Shown: positions 16,575 to 24,720, counted from the first letter of the stretch. The stretch: 64,000 nt of DNA from Pseudoflavonifractor capillosus (GCF_016899775.1 NZ_JACJJE010000009.1:1-64000); one strand, 5' to 3'. Program-made: numbers and translations. The notes: generated by a model not told the origin, from the letters alone.

Positions 16575-16612
16575 CTGCCCCGCGTCTATTTCTGGACGCA
16601 GGGCAGTTTTTT
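16575..16612 (+). terminator. Terminator after ftsH
   Basis: CTGCCC-C-GCGTC, loop, GACGC-A-GGGCAG followed by TTTTTT, 22 bases after the ftsH stop. Confidence 0.85.
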
Positions 16613-16808
16613 CGTCTCCGGACGGCCGCCCCCATCCCTCCACGGCTCCATAGCCCACTGATGCCGGTGGACGGCGGTCCTCCCCGAAATCATTCTCCAG
16701 TGTTCTCTGTCCTGATTCACAGACACCGGTCTGTCCCCGCCTCCTCACGGTGGCTTCCATTCCCCTGCCGACCGCCCATCCCGCACCGGGATTCTCCTCT
16801 CAATGCAG
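16613..16808. other. Gene-free spacer between convergent ftsH and dctM
   Basis: I see no promoter, repeat or plausible gene here. Long open frames on the plus strand are antisense to dctM and GC-driven. Confidence 0.5.
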
Positions 16809-16844
16809 AAAACCGCGCCCTCCATCGAAGGAGAGCGCGGTTTT
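16809..16844 (-). terminator. Terminator of the TRAP operon
   Basis: AAAACCGCGC(C)CTCC, loop ATCGAA, GGAG(A)GCGCGGTTTT. T tracts lie on both strands. It is 35 bases beyond the dctM stop. Confidence 0.8.
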
Positions 16845-16879
16845 GGGCAGATTGGAAGCTGTGCCGGAACCTGCGGCGA

Positions 16880-18181
16880 TCAGGACGCTCCGAACCAACC
16901 CATGGGGACCTCCACCAGGAAGGGGAAAATCGCCAGGGCGAAGCAGAGAATCGTCTGAGAAATGAAATAGGGCATTGTCGGACCAATGATCTTATCCATC
17001 TTCACATTGCCTGCGGCGCAGGCGACATTCAGAACCGGTCCCACAGGGGGGGAGGTCAGGCCCAGCACGTTCATCAGCACGAAGCACACGCCGAAGTAAA
17101 CCTTGTTGATGCCGGCTGCCTCCACCAGAGGGATCATGATGGGGGTCAGGATCAGAATGCTGGGGGTCACGTCCATGGCCAGGCCCACCACAATGACGAT
17201 GAGCATGAGGACGATCATCAGCAGAGTCCGATTCTCCACCAGGCCCTCCAGGCCGCCGGTGAGGATCTGGGGAATGCGGGAGACAGTCATGTAGTAGGCC
17301 GCCACGTTGGCCGCCGCCGCCAGGAACATAACCACAGCGGAGGTCTTGGCCGCGTTGACAAAGACCTTGCCCAGATTCTTGATCTTCAGCTCCCGGTACA
17401 CCAGCAGGCCGATGAGCAGCGCATAGACACAGGCAATGACGCCGGCCTCAGTGGCGGTGAACTTGCCGGAGTGCAGGCCCACCAGGATGATGACCGGCAG
17501 AAGCAGGGCCCAGATGCCGCCGCCGAAGATCCGCAGAGCCTCCTTGGGCGTGGGGGGCACGAAGTGCTCAGTGGTGGGCACCACACCTTTCCGGTGGCTG
17601 CGGAAGAACCACACTACACAGGCCACGATGGTCAGATACACGGCAGGGGCGATACCGGCCATGAACATGGAGTTGATGGACACACCTGCGGACACGCCGT
17701 ACACGATCATGGGCACGGAGGGGGGCATGATGGGGGCCACCAGGTTGGCGCTGGCCACCAGGGCGGAGGACTCCTCACGGTTGTAGCCGGAGCTGACCAT
17801 CATGGGGATCAGCATGGCACCCAGAGCCGCGCAGGCGGCCACAGCAGAGCCCACCAGAGCGGCAAAGATCAGGCAGGCAAAGATGGTCACGTAGCCCAGG
17901 CCGCCGCGGATGCGCCCCAGGAAGATGTTGCAGAAATTGATGATGCGCTTGGTCAGGCCGCCCTGATTCATGATCTCACCGGCGAGGATGAAGAAGGGCA
18001 GAGCCATCATGGTCACCGAGTCGGAGCCCTGCATCAGGGTCCGGGCGATGATGGTGGGGTTGGCAACGCCGCCGCCCATGGCCATAGCGGTGCAGATGGC
18101 GCACAGCAGCAGGGCCATGGCAATGGGAAGGCCGATGGCAATGCCGGCCAACATGGAAACAATAAAGACGCCGATAATCAC
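16880..18181 (-). CDS. dctM: TRAP transporter large permease DctM
   Basis: 433 residues, about 12 transmembrane helices. The ion-coupled transport subunit of a tripartite ATP-independent periplasmic-type transporter. Family hallmarks are ALPFFILAGEIMNQGG (~60), SSGYNREESSALVASANL with APIMPPSVPMI (~130-160) and MDVTPSILILTPI (~348). The start is GTG in a GTGA overlap with the dctQ stop, indicating translational coupling. In Gram-positives the binding protein is a lipoprotein (dctP here). The substrate is inferred from neighbours to be a sugar acid such as a hexuronate or aldonate. Confidence 0.95.
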   Translation of the reverse strand: MIIGVFIVSMLAGIAIGLPIAMALLLCAICTAMAMGGGVANPTIIARTLMQGSDSVTMMALPFFILAGEIMNQGGLTKRIINFCNIFLGRIRGGLGYVTIFACLIFAALVGSAVAACAALGAMLIPMMVSSGYNREESSALVASANLVAPIMPPSVPMIVYGVSAGVSINSMFMAGIAPAVYLTIVACVVWFFRSHRKGVVPTTEHFVPPTPKEALRIFGGGIWALLLPVIILVGLHSGKFTATEAGVIACVYALLIGLLVYRELKIKNLGKVFVNAAKTSAVVMFLAAAANVAAYYMTVSRIPQILTGGLEGLVENRTLLMIVLMLIVIVVGLAMDVTPSILILTPIMIPLVEAAGINKVYFGVCFVLMNVLGLTSPPVGPVLNVACAAGNVKMDKIIGPTMPYFISQTILCFALAIFPFLVEVPMGWFGAS

Positions 18182-18744
18182 TGCAGGCCGCCTCCTTCCG
18201 CCGCCGTAGGATCATCCGAATTCCCGTGTCCGGTCAGAAGCTCCATGACCGGCTCCTTTTTCACGATCATACGGTACAGGTTAACAATGGAAATGATAAT
18301 CACCGATACGCCCAGCAGGACGCCGGCAAAGTGAACCATAAACACCGGGATGTGAGTGGCAACCCAGAAGTCGTTGCGGTTATTCCAGGCGTTGGTGAAC
18401 GCGCCATTGGTCAAGGTGGCCATCAGCCAGATGATCAGGCCCTGAATAATCACATACAAAATCTTCTGTCCCACCTCAGGCAGTTTGCTGATTAAGGTAT
18501 CAATCATCAGGTGCTGATTTTCTCTTGCGGCGATGATCGATCCTAAATAAATCAGGTAAATAAAGCAGATCCGGGAGATCTCCTCCGTCTGAGCAAAGCC
18601 GATGCCAAACTGACGCAGCACCACGTTCAGGAACGTAAAGAAGATCATGACGCCCAGGAAGATGGCGATCAAAATTTCGATGGCACGAAACAGCTTGTCA
18701 ACCGCCCCACCCAGGCCGCTGGGTTTACGATTGCTGTCGGACAT
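18178..18744 (-). CDS. dctQ: TRAP transporter small permease DctQ
   Basis: 188 residues with four predicted transmembrane helices and the DctQ signature near 'EEISRICFIYLIYLGSI...ENQHLMIDTL'. ATG 18744 is fixed by GAAGGAGGTTCG. It couples the binding protein to DctM. It overlaps dctM by four bases and is separated from dctP by a stem-loop at 18768-18803. Confidence 0.93.
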   Translation of the reverse strand: MSDSNRKPSGLGGAVDKLFRAIEILIAIFLGVMIFFTFLNVVLRQFGIGFAQTEEISRICFIYLIYLGSIIAARENQHLMIDTLISKLPEVGQKILYVIIQGLIIWLMATLTNGAFTNAWNNRNDFWVATHIPVFMVHFAGVLLGVSVIIISIVNLYRMIVKKEPVMELLTGHGNSDDPTAAEGGGLQ

Positions 18745-18767
18745 AAACGAACCTCCTTCTGCATATT

Positions 18768-18803
18768 CGCGGGCCGCGTCCCGCTGTCGGGGCGCGGCCC
18801 GCG
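18768..18803 (-). promoter_or_regulatory. Stem-loop between dctP and dctQ
   Basis: Perfect 11-bp stem CGCGGGCCGCG/CGCGGCCCGCG with a 14-base loop and no T run. Such hairpins after binding-protein genes usually stabilise the upstream message, so more DctP than permease would be made. That role is an inference. Confidence 0.65.
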
Positions 18804-18818
18804 GCAGAATCAAAATGA

Positions 18819-19826
18819 TTACTGAACGGCGTTAATCTTCTCGATCAGAGCGGGAGCCCAGTCGGCGTTCTCTTCCAGCAGGGTGTCAATGGTGGGCTGG
18901 ATGGCGTCGATCATCTTCTGACGCTCCTCGTCGGACAGCTGGGTCACGGTGACACCGGCCTCCTCGATGGTGGCGCGGTCTTCGTCAATGGAAGCAATGT
19001 AATCATCCCAAGCCTGGACAGCGGCGGCCTTGGCAGCGTCGCGGACGATCTGCTGCTGCTCTTCGGTCAGAGAGTCCATGGTAGTCTTATTGGCAATGAT
19101 CTCCAGGGTGGCGATGATGTGGTTGGTCTCCAGCAGGTAGCTCTGGACCTCCTGGAAGCTCTGGTCCACGATGGTGACCATGCCGTTGTCCTGGCCGTCT
19201 ACGGTGCCGGTCTCCAGAGCGGTGAACAGCTCACCCAGACCGATAACCTGAGCGGAGGCGCCCAGGTCCTCCACAATGCCGATGTGGATGGGGTTGTTGG
19301 GCATACGGAACTTCTGGCCGGCAAAGTCATCCACACAGGTCAGAGGCTTGCTGGAGGAGAAGGTGCGGGCGGAGTTGGGGCCCCAGGAGAGCAGCTCCAC
19401 CTCGGGGAAGAACTCGTTGAAGTCGGCGGTCACCTCGTCGGCCACCTCGCCGGTCCACACGGCCTTGGCGTGCTCCAGATCGCGGTACAGGAAGGGCCAG
19501 TCGGAGATGAGCATCTCAGAGAACTCCTGGTTCATGGGGGTGCCCACCACCACGAAGTCCACGGAGCCGTCACGGACGCTCTGCCACAGGTTGGCCTCGT
19601 CGCCCAGCAGGCCGTCGTGGTAGACCTCCACAGTGAGCTCGCCGTTGGTCTGCTCCTCGATCTGGGTTTTGAACACATTGTCCAGCGCCGCGGCCATGGG
19701 GTGGCTGGCGCCCCAGTTGTCACCGATGCGCAGGGTCTTGGCGCCGCCGCTGCCGCCGCAGCCGGCCGCCACAGTGGCAATCATGCCGGCAGCCAAGAGA
19801 ACAGAGATCAACTTTTTCACTTTCAT
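18819..19826 (-). CDS. dctP: TRAP transporter substrate-binding lipoprotein DctP
   Basis: 335 residues. Lipoprotein signal MKVKKLISVLLAAGMIATVA with lipobox AAGC (Cys ~24), so anchored to the outer face of the membrane. The DctP-family core includes 'HPMAAALDNVFKTQIEEQTNG', 'LWQSVRDGSVDFVVVG' and 'KFRMPNNPIH', with the conserved substrate-carboxylate arginine in that last segment, then 'TALETGTVDGQDNG'. These match solute receptors for C4-dicarboxylates, sialate and uronates. ATG 19826 follows TTAGGAGGATGTATC. A longer open frame upstream lacks a ribosome site. It follows the dehydrogenase in one operon. Confidence 0.95.
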   Translation of the reverse strand: MKVKKLISVLLAAGMIATVAAGCGGSGGAKTLRIGDNWGASHPMAAALDNVFKTQIEEQTNGELTVEVYHDGLLGDEANLWQSVRDGSVDFVVVGTPMNQEFSEMLISDWPFLYRDLEHAKAVWTGEVADEVTADFNEFFPEVELLSWGPNSARTFSSSKPLTCVDDFAGQKFRMPNNPIHIGIVEDLGASAQVIGLGELFTALETGTVDGQDNGMVTIVDQSFQEVQSYLLETNHIIATLEIIANKTTMDSLTEEQQQIVRDAAKAAAVQAWDDYIASIDEDRATIEEAGVTVTQLSDEERQKMIDAIQPTIDTLLEENADWAPALIEKINAVQ

Positions 19827-19922
19827 GATACATCCTCCTAATCCTTTGCTTTTCTCACAGAAGTATTTCTTTAACGGCTTCACACCGGCCGCTAAATTCA
19901 AACATAGGGAACGGGTGCGCGC

Positions 19923-20963
19923 TTACTCCTCGTCAAAGACGATGACCATCTTCTTCATATCCTTGGGGGGATGGATGATGTTCTCAAAGACCTGCCCCAC
20001 CTGGCTGAAGGGGATATAGTGGCTCACCATGCCGTCCAGCTGGTACTCGTGCTTGGCAAAGCGCTCGATGGTGGGCTGGAACTGGTTGCAGGACATGCGG
20101 GTACCGATGATGGACAGCTCCCGGGTGTTGATCATGGCCTGAGTGATGCCCTCCTGGGCAGTACAGAAGCCCATGGGGACGATGGTGGCACCGTTGGCGG
20201 GGATGCCCATCTCCAGCACGGCGGTGAGAGAGCCGGGGTAGCAGGCAGAGTCGAAGATCACATCCACACCGGCGCCGTCGGTGAACTTCTGAACTGCGTC
20301 CTTCAGATTCTCCGTTTTGGTATTGACAATGGCGTCGGCCCCGTACTCCTTGGCCCGGGCAAGAGAGGCGTCGTTGATGTCCGCGCAGATCACCCGGCAG
20401 CCCTTCAGCTTCAAAGTCTGGAGGATGACGGCGCCGATGGTGCCGCTGCCCAGGACCAGCACGGACTCGCCGCCCTGAATGCCGGCGCGGGTGGTGCAGT
20501 GTCCGCCGATGGCGAAGGGCTCGATCAGGGCCGCGTCCTTGAAGGGCATGTCCTGAGGCAGGAGGTACACCTCATGCTCGGGCACAGCAAAATACTCCCG
20601 CCAGCCGCCGTCGATGGCGGAGCCGCGGGCCTTGACGGTGCGGCACACGTTGCGGCGGCCCTTCTTGCACTGGGGGCACTCCCCGCAGGCCACCACCAGG
20701 TCCACCACCACGTGGTCGCCCACCTTGATGTTCTTCACATCCTTGCCCACCGCCACGATGACGCCGGCGTTCTCATGGCCGGGGACCCGGGGAAATACGG
20801 CGTTGGGGTTCTCCCCCAGGAACTGATGGACGTCGGAGCCGCACACACCGGCCGCCTTCATCTGAATCAGCACCTCGCCGTCGCCCGGCTTGGGCACCGG
20901 GACTTCACGGATCTCGTACTGCTTGGGGCCGGTAATGACGACTTCCTTCATGGTCTCTTTCAT
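19923..20963 (-). CDS. Zinc-dependent medium-chain dehydrogenase, sugar-acid/polyol type
   Basis: 346 residues of the zinc MDR superfamily. Catalytic zinc ligands are C41, H63 and E64 (CGSDVH, GHENAG), plus E148. The structural zinc motif is C93-C96-C99-C107. The NAD(H) site is GSGTIG (172-177). The closest recognisable subgroup is RspB/sorbitol/L-galactonate or L-idonate 5-dehydrogenase-like. With the TRAP transporter, KDG kinases and KDPG aldolase next door, oxidation of a hexonate or hexuronate derivative is the likely role. The exact substrate cannot be read from sequence. AAAGGTGG precedes ATG 20963. First gene of the operon with dctPQM. Confidence 0.9.
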   Translation of the reverse strand: MKETMKEVVITGPKQYEIREVPVPKPGDGEVLIQMKAAGVCGSDVHQFLGENPNAVFPRVPGHENAGVIVAVGKDVKNIKVGDHVVVDLVVACGECPQCKKGRRNVCRTVKARGSAIDGGWREYFAVPEHEVYLLPQDMPFKDAALIEPFAIGGHCTTRAGIQGGESVLVLGSGTIGAVILQTLKLKGCRVICADINDASLARAKEYGADAIVNTKTENLKDAVQKFTDGAGVDVIFDSACYPGSLTAVLEMGIPANGATIVPMGFCTAQEGITQAMINTRELSIIGTRMSCNQFQPTIERFAKHEYQLDGMVSHYIPFSQVGQVFENIIHPPKDMKKMVIVFDEE

Positions 20964-21077
20964 TGCTGTTTACCACCTTTATCTAAAAATTTTCGTTTCC
21001 GTGCTTCTGTGACCGGCGCCGGCTTTTGGCAGCTGATAAAATCTCCTCGCCTCTCCGCGCTCGACGATTCAGAGCAG

Positions 21078-21123
21078 CTTGTCCCACAGATATATCTGCG
21101 GGACAAGGGGGTACCCCCTTGTC
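21078..21123 (-). promoter_or_regulatory. Two mutually exclusive hairpins in the dehydrogenase-TRAP leader
   Basis: CTTGTCCC pairs with GGGACAAG (21078-21085/21100-21107, with CAGATATATCTG inside). The same GACAAG bases alternatively pair as GACAAGGGGG/CCCCCTTGTC (21102-21111/21114-21123). It sits in the ~210-base leader. No T run follows, so it is not a simple terminator. Confidence 0.55.
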
Positions 21124-21177
21124 AAAGACTTGCATTTTGCCTCACTTTACCGGCTGGAGCCTTTTTAATCTACCCAT

Positions 21178-21207
21178 ATTCTACAATACTTGTATACTAG
21201 AAAACAA
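21178..21207 (-). promoter_or_regulatory. Promoter of the dehydrogenase-dctPQM operon
   Basis: Minus strand: -35 TTGTTT (21202-21207), 18-bp spacer, -10 TAGAAT (21178-21183). The putative operator 21189-21208 covers the spacer and -35. Confidence 0.65.
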
Positions 21208-21208
21208 G
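21189..21208. promoter_or_regulatory. Putative GntR operator 1
   Basis: CTTGTATACTAGAAAACAAG. The reverse complement of the site at 22522-22541 differs by one base. It covers the promoter of the minus-strand arm. Confidence 0.75.
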
Positions 21209-21332
21209 ACGCATTTATAAACAAATCTGGCCGTCCATTTTTATACAAATCATAAAATTCCGGTCTGAATTTCGCCTCTGCTCCGTGATTTTGAAGGGAT
21301 GATCCCGGCGCTGTCCGCCGCTAAAACACAAA

Positions 21333-21367
21333 CAGCGGCTCTCTGTATCCTTAACAGAGAGCCGCTG
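21333..21367 (-). terminator. Terminator of the GntR regulator gene
   Basis: CAGCGGCTCTCTG / CAGAGAGCCGCTG perfect 13-bp stem. On the minus strand it is followed by TTTGTGTTTT. Confidence 0.8.
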
Positions 21368-21425
21368 CCTGTCCTTCTCTCCCCAGCCGCGCCGCGCCGC
21401 CATGGGGCATCAACTATAATTTTTA

Positions 21426-22100
21426 TTATTTAAAATACTGCGGGTAAGCAGCCCGGATTTCCGCCGCATCAATTTTGTACCGGTTCAGGTGCTTTTCCAT
21501 CAGTGCCCGCGCCTGCTGTGTCTGTCCGCTCTCAATGCAGCGGATCAGCCCCTCATGGTCCTCCACAATCTTCTGGTTTTTTACTGTAGCCAGGGCCATG
21601 CTCCGCACCCGATCAAAGTGGATGGAGATGCTCTGGATCAGGGTATAAACTTGAGACTTCCGGGCGATGTCAAACAAAATGCCGTGAAACTCATTGTCCA
21701 GCTTCAGCAGGTTTTCCGGATAGTAGCTGTTGAGGTAGAACTTCTGCAGCTGCAGATTGTCCTCCAGCCGGCGGATGTCCTGGGGGGTGGCCATCTCACA
21801 ATCCAATTCCGCCACCGCGCATTCCAGCAGATTCCGCATAAAGCGGGACTCCTCCACCAGTTCATAGTCGATCAGGGAAACCATACTCTTCCTCTGAGGG
21901 TAGATTTCGATGATTTTTACTTTGGACAGTTCGATCAGCGCTTCCCGCACCGGCGTACGGGACAAATCCATCTCTGCCGCCAGCTCGTTCTCGCTGATCT
22001 GGCTGCCCGGCTCCAGCTTCAAGGTGATAATATTATCCCGAATTGTACGCAGAGCATAGTCTCGCCCTGTCTCTCGGGGCAGTCGTTCCAAAATTTGCAT
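21426..22100 (-). CDS. GntR-family (FCD/FadR subfamily) transcriptional regulator
   Basis: 224 residues. The N-terminal winged helix-turn-helix has the GntR recognition segment ISENELAAEMDLSRTPVREAL (~35-55). The C-terminal all-helical FCD ligand domain has metal-binding features such as DNEFHGIL and 'HEGLIRCI'. ATG 22100 follows GGGAGGC. FCD regulators typically respond to sugar acids or fatty acids. The genes on both sides make uronate/aldonate control likely. Its own -10 lies inside a palindrome of the same type as the two divergent operators, suggesting autoregulation. Confidence 0.92.
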   Translation of the reverse strand: MQILERLPRETGRDYALRTIRDNIITLKLEPGSQISENELAAEMDLSRTPVREALIELSKVKIIEIYPQRKSMVSLIDYELVEESRFMRNLLECAVAELDCEMATPQDIRRLEDNLQLQKFYLNSYYPENLLKLDNEFHGILFDIARKSQVYTLIQSISIHFDRVRSMALATVKNQKIVEDHEGLIRCIESGQTQQARALMEKHLNRYKIDAAEIRAAYPQYFK

Positions 22101-22186
22101 GAGAGAGCCTCCCGCTTGACCTATCGTTGAACTCACAAATCCAGGCCTGGCAATTCCAGCCCCGTCAGGTTCCATACCATTTGTGA

Positions 22187-22201
22187 ATACTAGTATATCA
22201 G
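22187..22201. promoter_or_regulatory. Putative GntR operator 2 (autoregulatory)
   Basis: ATACTAGTAT palindrome (22188-22197) overlapping the -10 of the regulator's promoter. Confidence 0.6.
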
Positions 22202-22220
22202 TGTTTTAAACATATGACAA
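22192..22220 (-). promoter_or_regulatory. Promoter of the GntR regulator
   Basis: Minus strand: -35 TTGTCA (22215-22220), 17-bp spacer, -10 TATACT (22192-22197). Confidence 0.8.
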
Positions 22221-22301
22221 GGGGATTGGCAGAAAGTTTTTACCATTTTCACAAAAGAATTGCATTTCCCCGGTTTCCTGTCCCGAGGTTCTGAATACAA
22301 G

Positions 22302-22333
22302 TTGGTCCCCCTTTTCGTATACTAGTATACTAG
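22302..22333 (+). promoter_or_regulatory. Putative GntR operator 3 with overlapping plus-strand promoter
   Basis: GTATACTAGTATAC (22317-22330) is a perfect 14-bp palindrome. A plus-strand promoter can be drawn as TTGGTC (22302-22307), 18-bp spacer, TATACT (22326-22331), leading into the aldolase gene with a long leader. Confidence 0.5.
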
Positions 22334-22521
22334 CACAAAAATTCATTCCCTCCTTTGTATATTTCTCTGAAAAATGGTTTCCCCTCTTGCGCAATCTTAT
22401 TTTGAATGTAAAATAGAGGGTGAAAGTAAGCAAACCGTTGTTTTTTCACCCTGCGAGGCCCCGCCTCGTGTTCCTGCCCGCCGTCCCGCAGATATTGCGC
22501 GGACGTTTCTTTTCTTGGTAT

Positions 22522-22541
22522 CTTGTTTTCTAGTATGCAAG
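22522..22541. promoter_or_regulatory. Putative GntR operator 4 upstream of the aldolase operon
   Basis: CTTGTTTTCTAGTATGCAAG. Its reverse complement matches operator 1 at 19 of 20 positions. A weak promoter (TTGTTT at 22524, TGTTAA at 22548) would be covered by it. Confidence 0.75.
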
Positions 22542-22611
22542 TGTACATGTTAATCCGGACACAGCATCCAGCGTGTGGGTGCAGAAATAAATTTGAAGGA
22601 GCGTGCGCAAT

Positions 22612-23574
22612 ATGAACGAAGTTCTTCAGCGAGTGTATCAAATCGGTATCATTCCGGTCATTGCCATCGACGACGCCGACAAGGCGGTCCCCCTGGCCCA
22701 GGCCCTGGTGAAGGGCGGTCTGCCTGCCGCCGAGGTCACCTTCCGCACCGCCGCCGGCGAGGAGGCCATCCGCCGCATCGCCGCCGAGGTGCCCGACATG
22801 CTGGTGGGAGCCGGCACGGTTCTCACCACCGAGCAGGCCGACCGGGCCATCGCCGCCGGGGCCCAGTTTATCGTCAGCCCCGGCTTCAACCCCGTGGTCA
22901 CCCGCTACGTCATCGACAAGGGCGTGCCCATGATGCCCGGCACCGCCACCCCCGGCGAGATGGAGCAGGCCATGAGCATGGGCCTGGACGTGGTGAAGTT
23001 CTTCCCCGCCGAGCAGAACGGCGGCGTGGCCAAGCTGAAGGCGGTGGCCGGCCCCTACACCACCCTGCGGTGGATGCCCACCGGCGGCGTGAACACCAAG
23101 AACATGATGGACTACCTGAGCTTCGATAAGATCATCGCCTGCGGCGGCACCTGGATGGTGAAAAAGGATCTGATCGAGGGCGAGAAGTGGGACGAGATCA
23201 CCCGCATCTGCCAGGACGCGGTGAAGACCATGATGGGCTTCACTCTGGCCCACGTGGGCATCAACTGCGCCAACGCCGACGAGGCCGCCCAGACCGCCAA
23301 GGCCCTGTGCGCTCTGTTCGGCCTGGAGTATAAGGCGGGCAACTCCTCCGACTTCGCTGGCTCCATAGTGGAGTGCAATAAGGCCCCCGGCCGAGGCGCC
23401 AACGGCCACATCGCCATCGGCACCTACAACGTGGACCGGGCGGTGTACCACCTGGGCCTCCAGGGCGTACGCTTTGACCAAGCCAGCCGCAAAACCGACG
23501 CCAAGGGCAACACCAAGGCCATCTACCTCCAGGACGAGGTGGGCGGCTTCGCCATCCACCTGGTGAAGCGCTGA
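22612..23574 (+). CDS. KDPG/KHG aldolase fused to a C-terminal VOC-like domain
   Basis: 320 residues. Residues 1-~205 are a class I KDPG aldolase cleaving 2-keto-3-deoxy-6-phosphogluconate to pyruvate and glyceraldehyde-3-phosphate. The Schiff-base lysine is K129 in VVKFFPAE. E41 is in AEVTFRT, T111 in PGTATPGE, and a phosphate loop is MPTGGV. The remaining ~115 residues start GFTLAHVGIN and end YLQDEVGGFAIHLVKR. They look like one or two beta-alpha-beta-beta-beta units of the glyoxalase/VOC fold, which a normal ~210-residue aldolase lacks. ATG 22612 follows GAAGGAGCG. GTG 22603 is too close to it. First gene of the catabolic arm, 46 bases before the kinase. Confidence 0.9.
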   Translation: MNEVLQRVYQIGIIPVIAIDDADKAVPLAQALVKGGLPAAEVTFRTAAGEEAIRRIAAEVPDMLVGAGTVLTTEQADRAIAAGAQFIVSPGFNPVVTRYVIDKGVPMMPGTATPGEMEQAMSMGLDVVKFFPAEQNGGVAKLKAVAGPYTTLRWMPTGGVNTKNMMDYLSFDKIIACGGTWMVKKDLIEGEKWDEITRICQDAVKTMMGFTLAHVGINCANADEAAQTAKALCALFGLEYKAGNSSDFAGSIVECNKAPGRGANGHIAIGTYNVDRAVYHLGLQGVRFDQASRKTDAKGNTKAIYLQDEVGGFAIHLVKR

Positions 23575-23620
23575 TTTTAAAATCTCAGATCCACGATATA
23601 TCTTTTAAGGAGTGCTGAAT

Positions 23621-24646
23621 ATGAAAGTCGTTACCTTCGGCGAGCTGATGATCCGGCTCCAGCCCTACAACTATGAGCGCTTTGTCCAGGCGGACCACCT
23701 GGAGTTCACCTTCGGCGGCGGCGAGGCCAACGTGGCCGTCTCCCTGGCCAACTACGGCGTGGACGCCGCCTACGTCACCAAGCTGCCCGCCCACGCCATC
23801 GGCCAGGCGGCGGTGAACTCCCTGCGCCGCTACGGCGTGGACACCTCCATGATCGTCCGGGGCGGCGACCGTGTGGGCATCTACTTCAATGAGAAGGGCG
23901 CCTCTCAGCGGGGCAGCGTGTGCATCTATGACCGGGCCCACTCCGCCATTCAGGAGTCCCAGCCCTCCGACTTCGACTGGGACAAGATCTTTGAGGGTGT
24001 GGACTGGTTCCACTTCACCGGCATCACTCCGGCCCTGGGCCCCAACCTGGTGGAAACCTGCAAAGAGGCCTGCAAGGCCGCCAAGGCCCACGGGGTGAAG
24101 ATCTCCTGCGACCTGAACTACCGGGGCAAGCTGTGGACCCGGGAGCAGGCCCGGGAGGCCATGACCGAGCTGTCCCAGTACGTGGACGTGTGCATCTCCA
24201 ACGAGGAGGACGCCAAGGACGTGTTCGGCATCGAGGCAGAGGCCACCGACATCTACGCCGGCGAAATCAACCGGGAGGGCTATAAGTCCGTGGCCAAGCA
24301 ACTCTCCGACAAGTTTGGCTTTGAGAAGGTGGCCATCACCCTGCGGGAGTCCCACTCCGCCTCCGACAACGGCTGGAGCGCCATGCTCTACGACGCGGCC
24401 TCCAACGAGTACTGCTTCTCCAAGAAGTACGAGCTGCGCATCATCGACCGGGTGGGCGGCGGCGACAGCTTCGGCGGCGGCCTGATCTACGCTCTGCTCA
24501 ACGGCAAGAGCACCCAGGACGCGGTGGAGTTCGCCGTGGCGGCCTCTGCCCTCAAGCACACCATCGAGGGCGACTACAACATGGTCACCGTGGCTGAGGT
24601 GGAGAAGCTGGCCGGCGGCGACGGCTCCGGCCGCATCCAGCGGTAA
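23621..24646 (+). CDS. kdgK: PfkB-family sugar-acid kinase, probable 2-keto-3-deoxygluconate kinase
   Basis: 341 residues of the ribokinase/PfkB family. N-terminal GGGEANVAVSLANYG (~32-46) is the sugar-binding signature. CDLNYRGKLW (163-172) is typical of KDG kinases. The catalytic base is D282 in the DRVGGGDSF anion-hole motif (276-284). The probable reaction is KDG to KDPG, the substrate of the aldolase encoded immediately upstream. AAGGAG precedes ATG 23621. The pairing with an aldolase supports the call, but fructokinase-like specificity cannot be excluded. Confidence 0.87.
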   Translation: MKVVTFGELMIRLQPYNYERFVQADHLEFTFGGGEANVAVSLANYGVDAAYVTKLPAHAIGQAAVNSLRRYGVDTSMIVRGGDRVGIYFNEKGASQRGSVCIYDRAHSAIQESQPSDFDWDKIFEGVDWFHFTGITPALGPNLVETCKEACKAAKAHGVKISCDLNYRGKLWTREQAREAMTELSQYVDVCISNEEDAKDVFGIEAEATDIYAGEINREGYKSVAKQLSDKFGFEKVAITLRESHSASDNGWSAMLYDAASNEYCFSKKYELRIIDRVGGGDSFGGGLIYALLNGKSTQDAVEFAVAASALKHTIEGDYNMVTVAEVEKLAGGDGSGRIQR

Positions 24647-24682
24647 CAGGATAACATCTTCCAGATCCAGATACACAGTGAG

Positions 24683-24720
24683 AGAGGACCGGTCCCCTGC
24701 GGCGATCGGTCCTCTTTCCA
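24683..24720 (+). terminator. Hairpin after the first sugar-acid kinase
   Basis: AGAGGACCG / CGGTCCTCT stem with a 15-base loop, followed by TTTCC. It may be a partial terminator inside the catabolic operon. Confidence 0.6.

Noticed and set aside
14502-16760. 752-codon open frame on the minus strand
   Set aside because: Antisense to ftsH; low-complexity composition and no ribosome site.
16565-18334. 589-codon plus-strand frame over the TRAP permease genes
   Set aside because: Antisense to dctM/dctQ. The peptide is His/Gly/Asp/Gln-rich and without a domain.
22206-22433. 75-codon minus-strand frame between the regulator and the aldolase
   Set aside because: It runs through the palindromic operator region, lacks a ribosome site and has no recognisable features.
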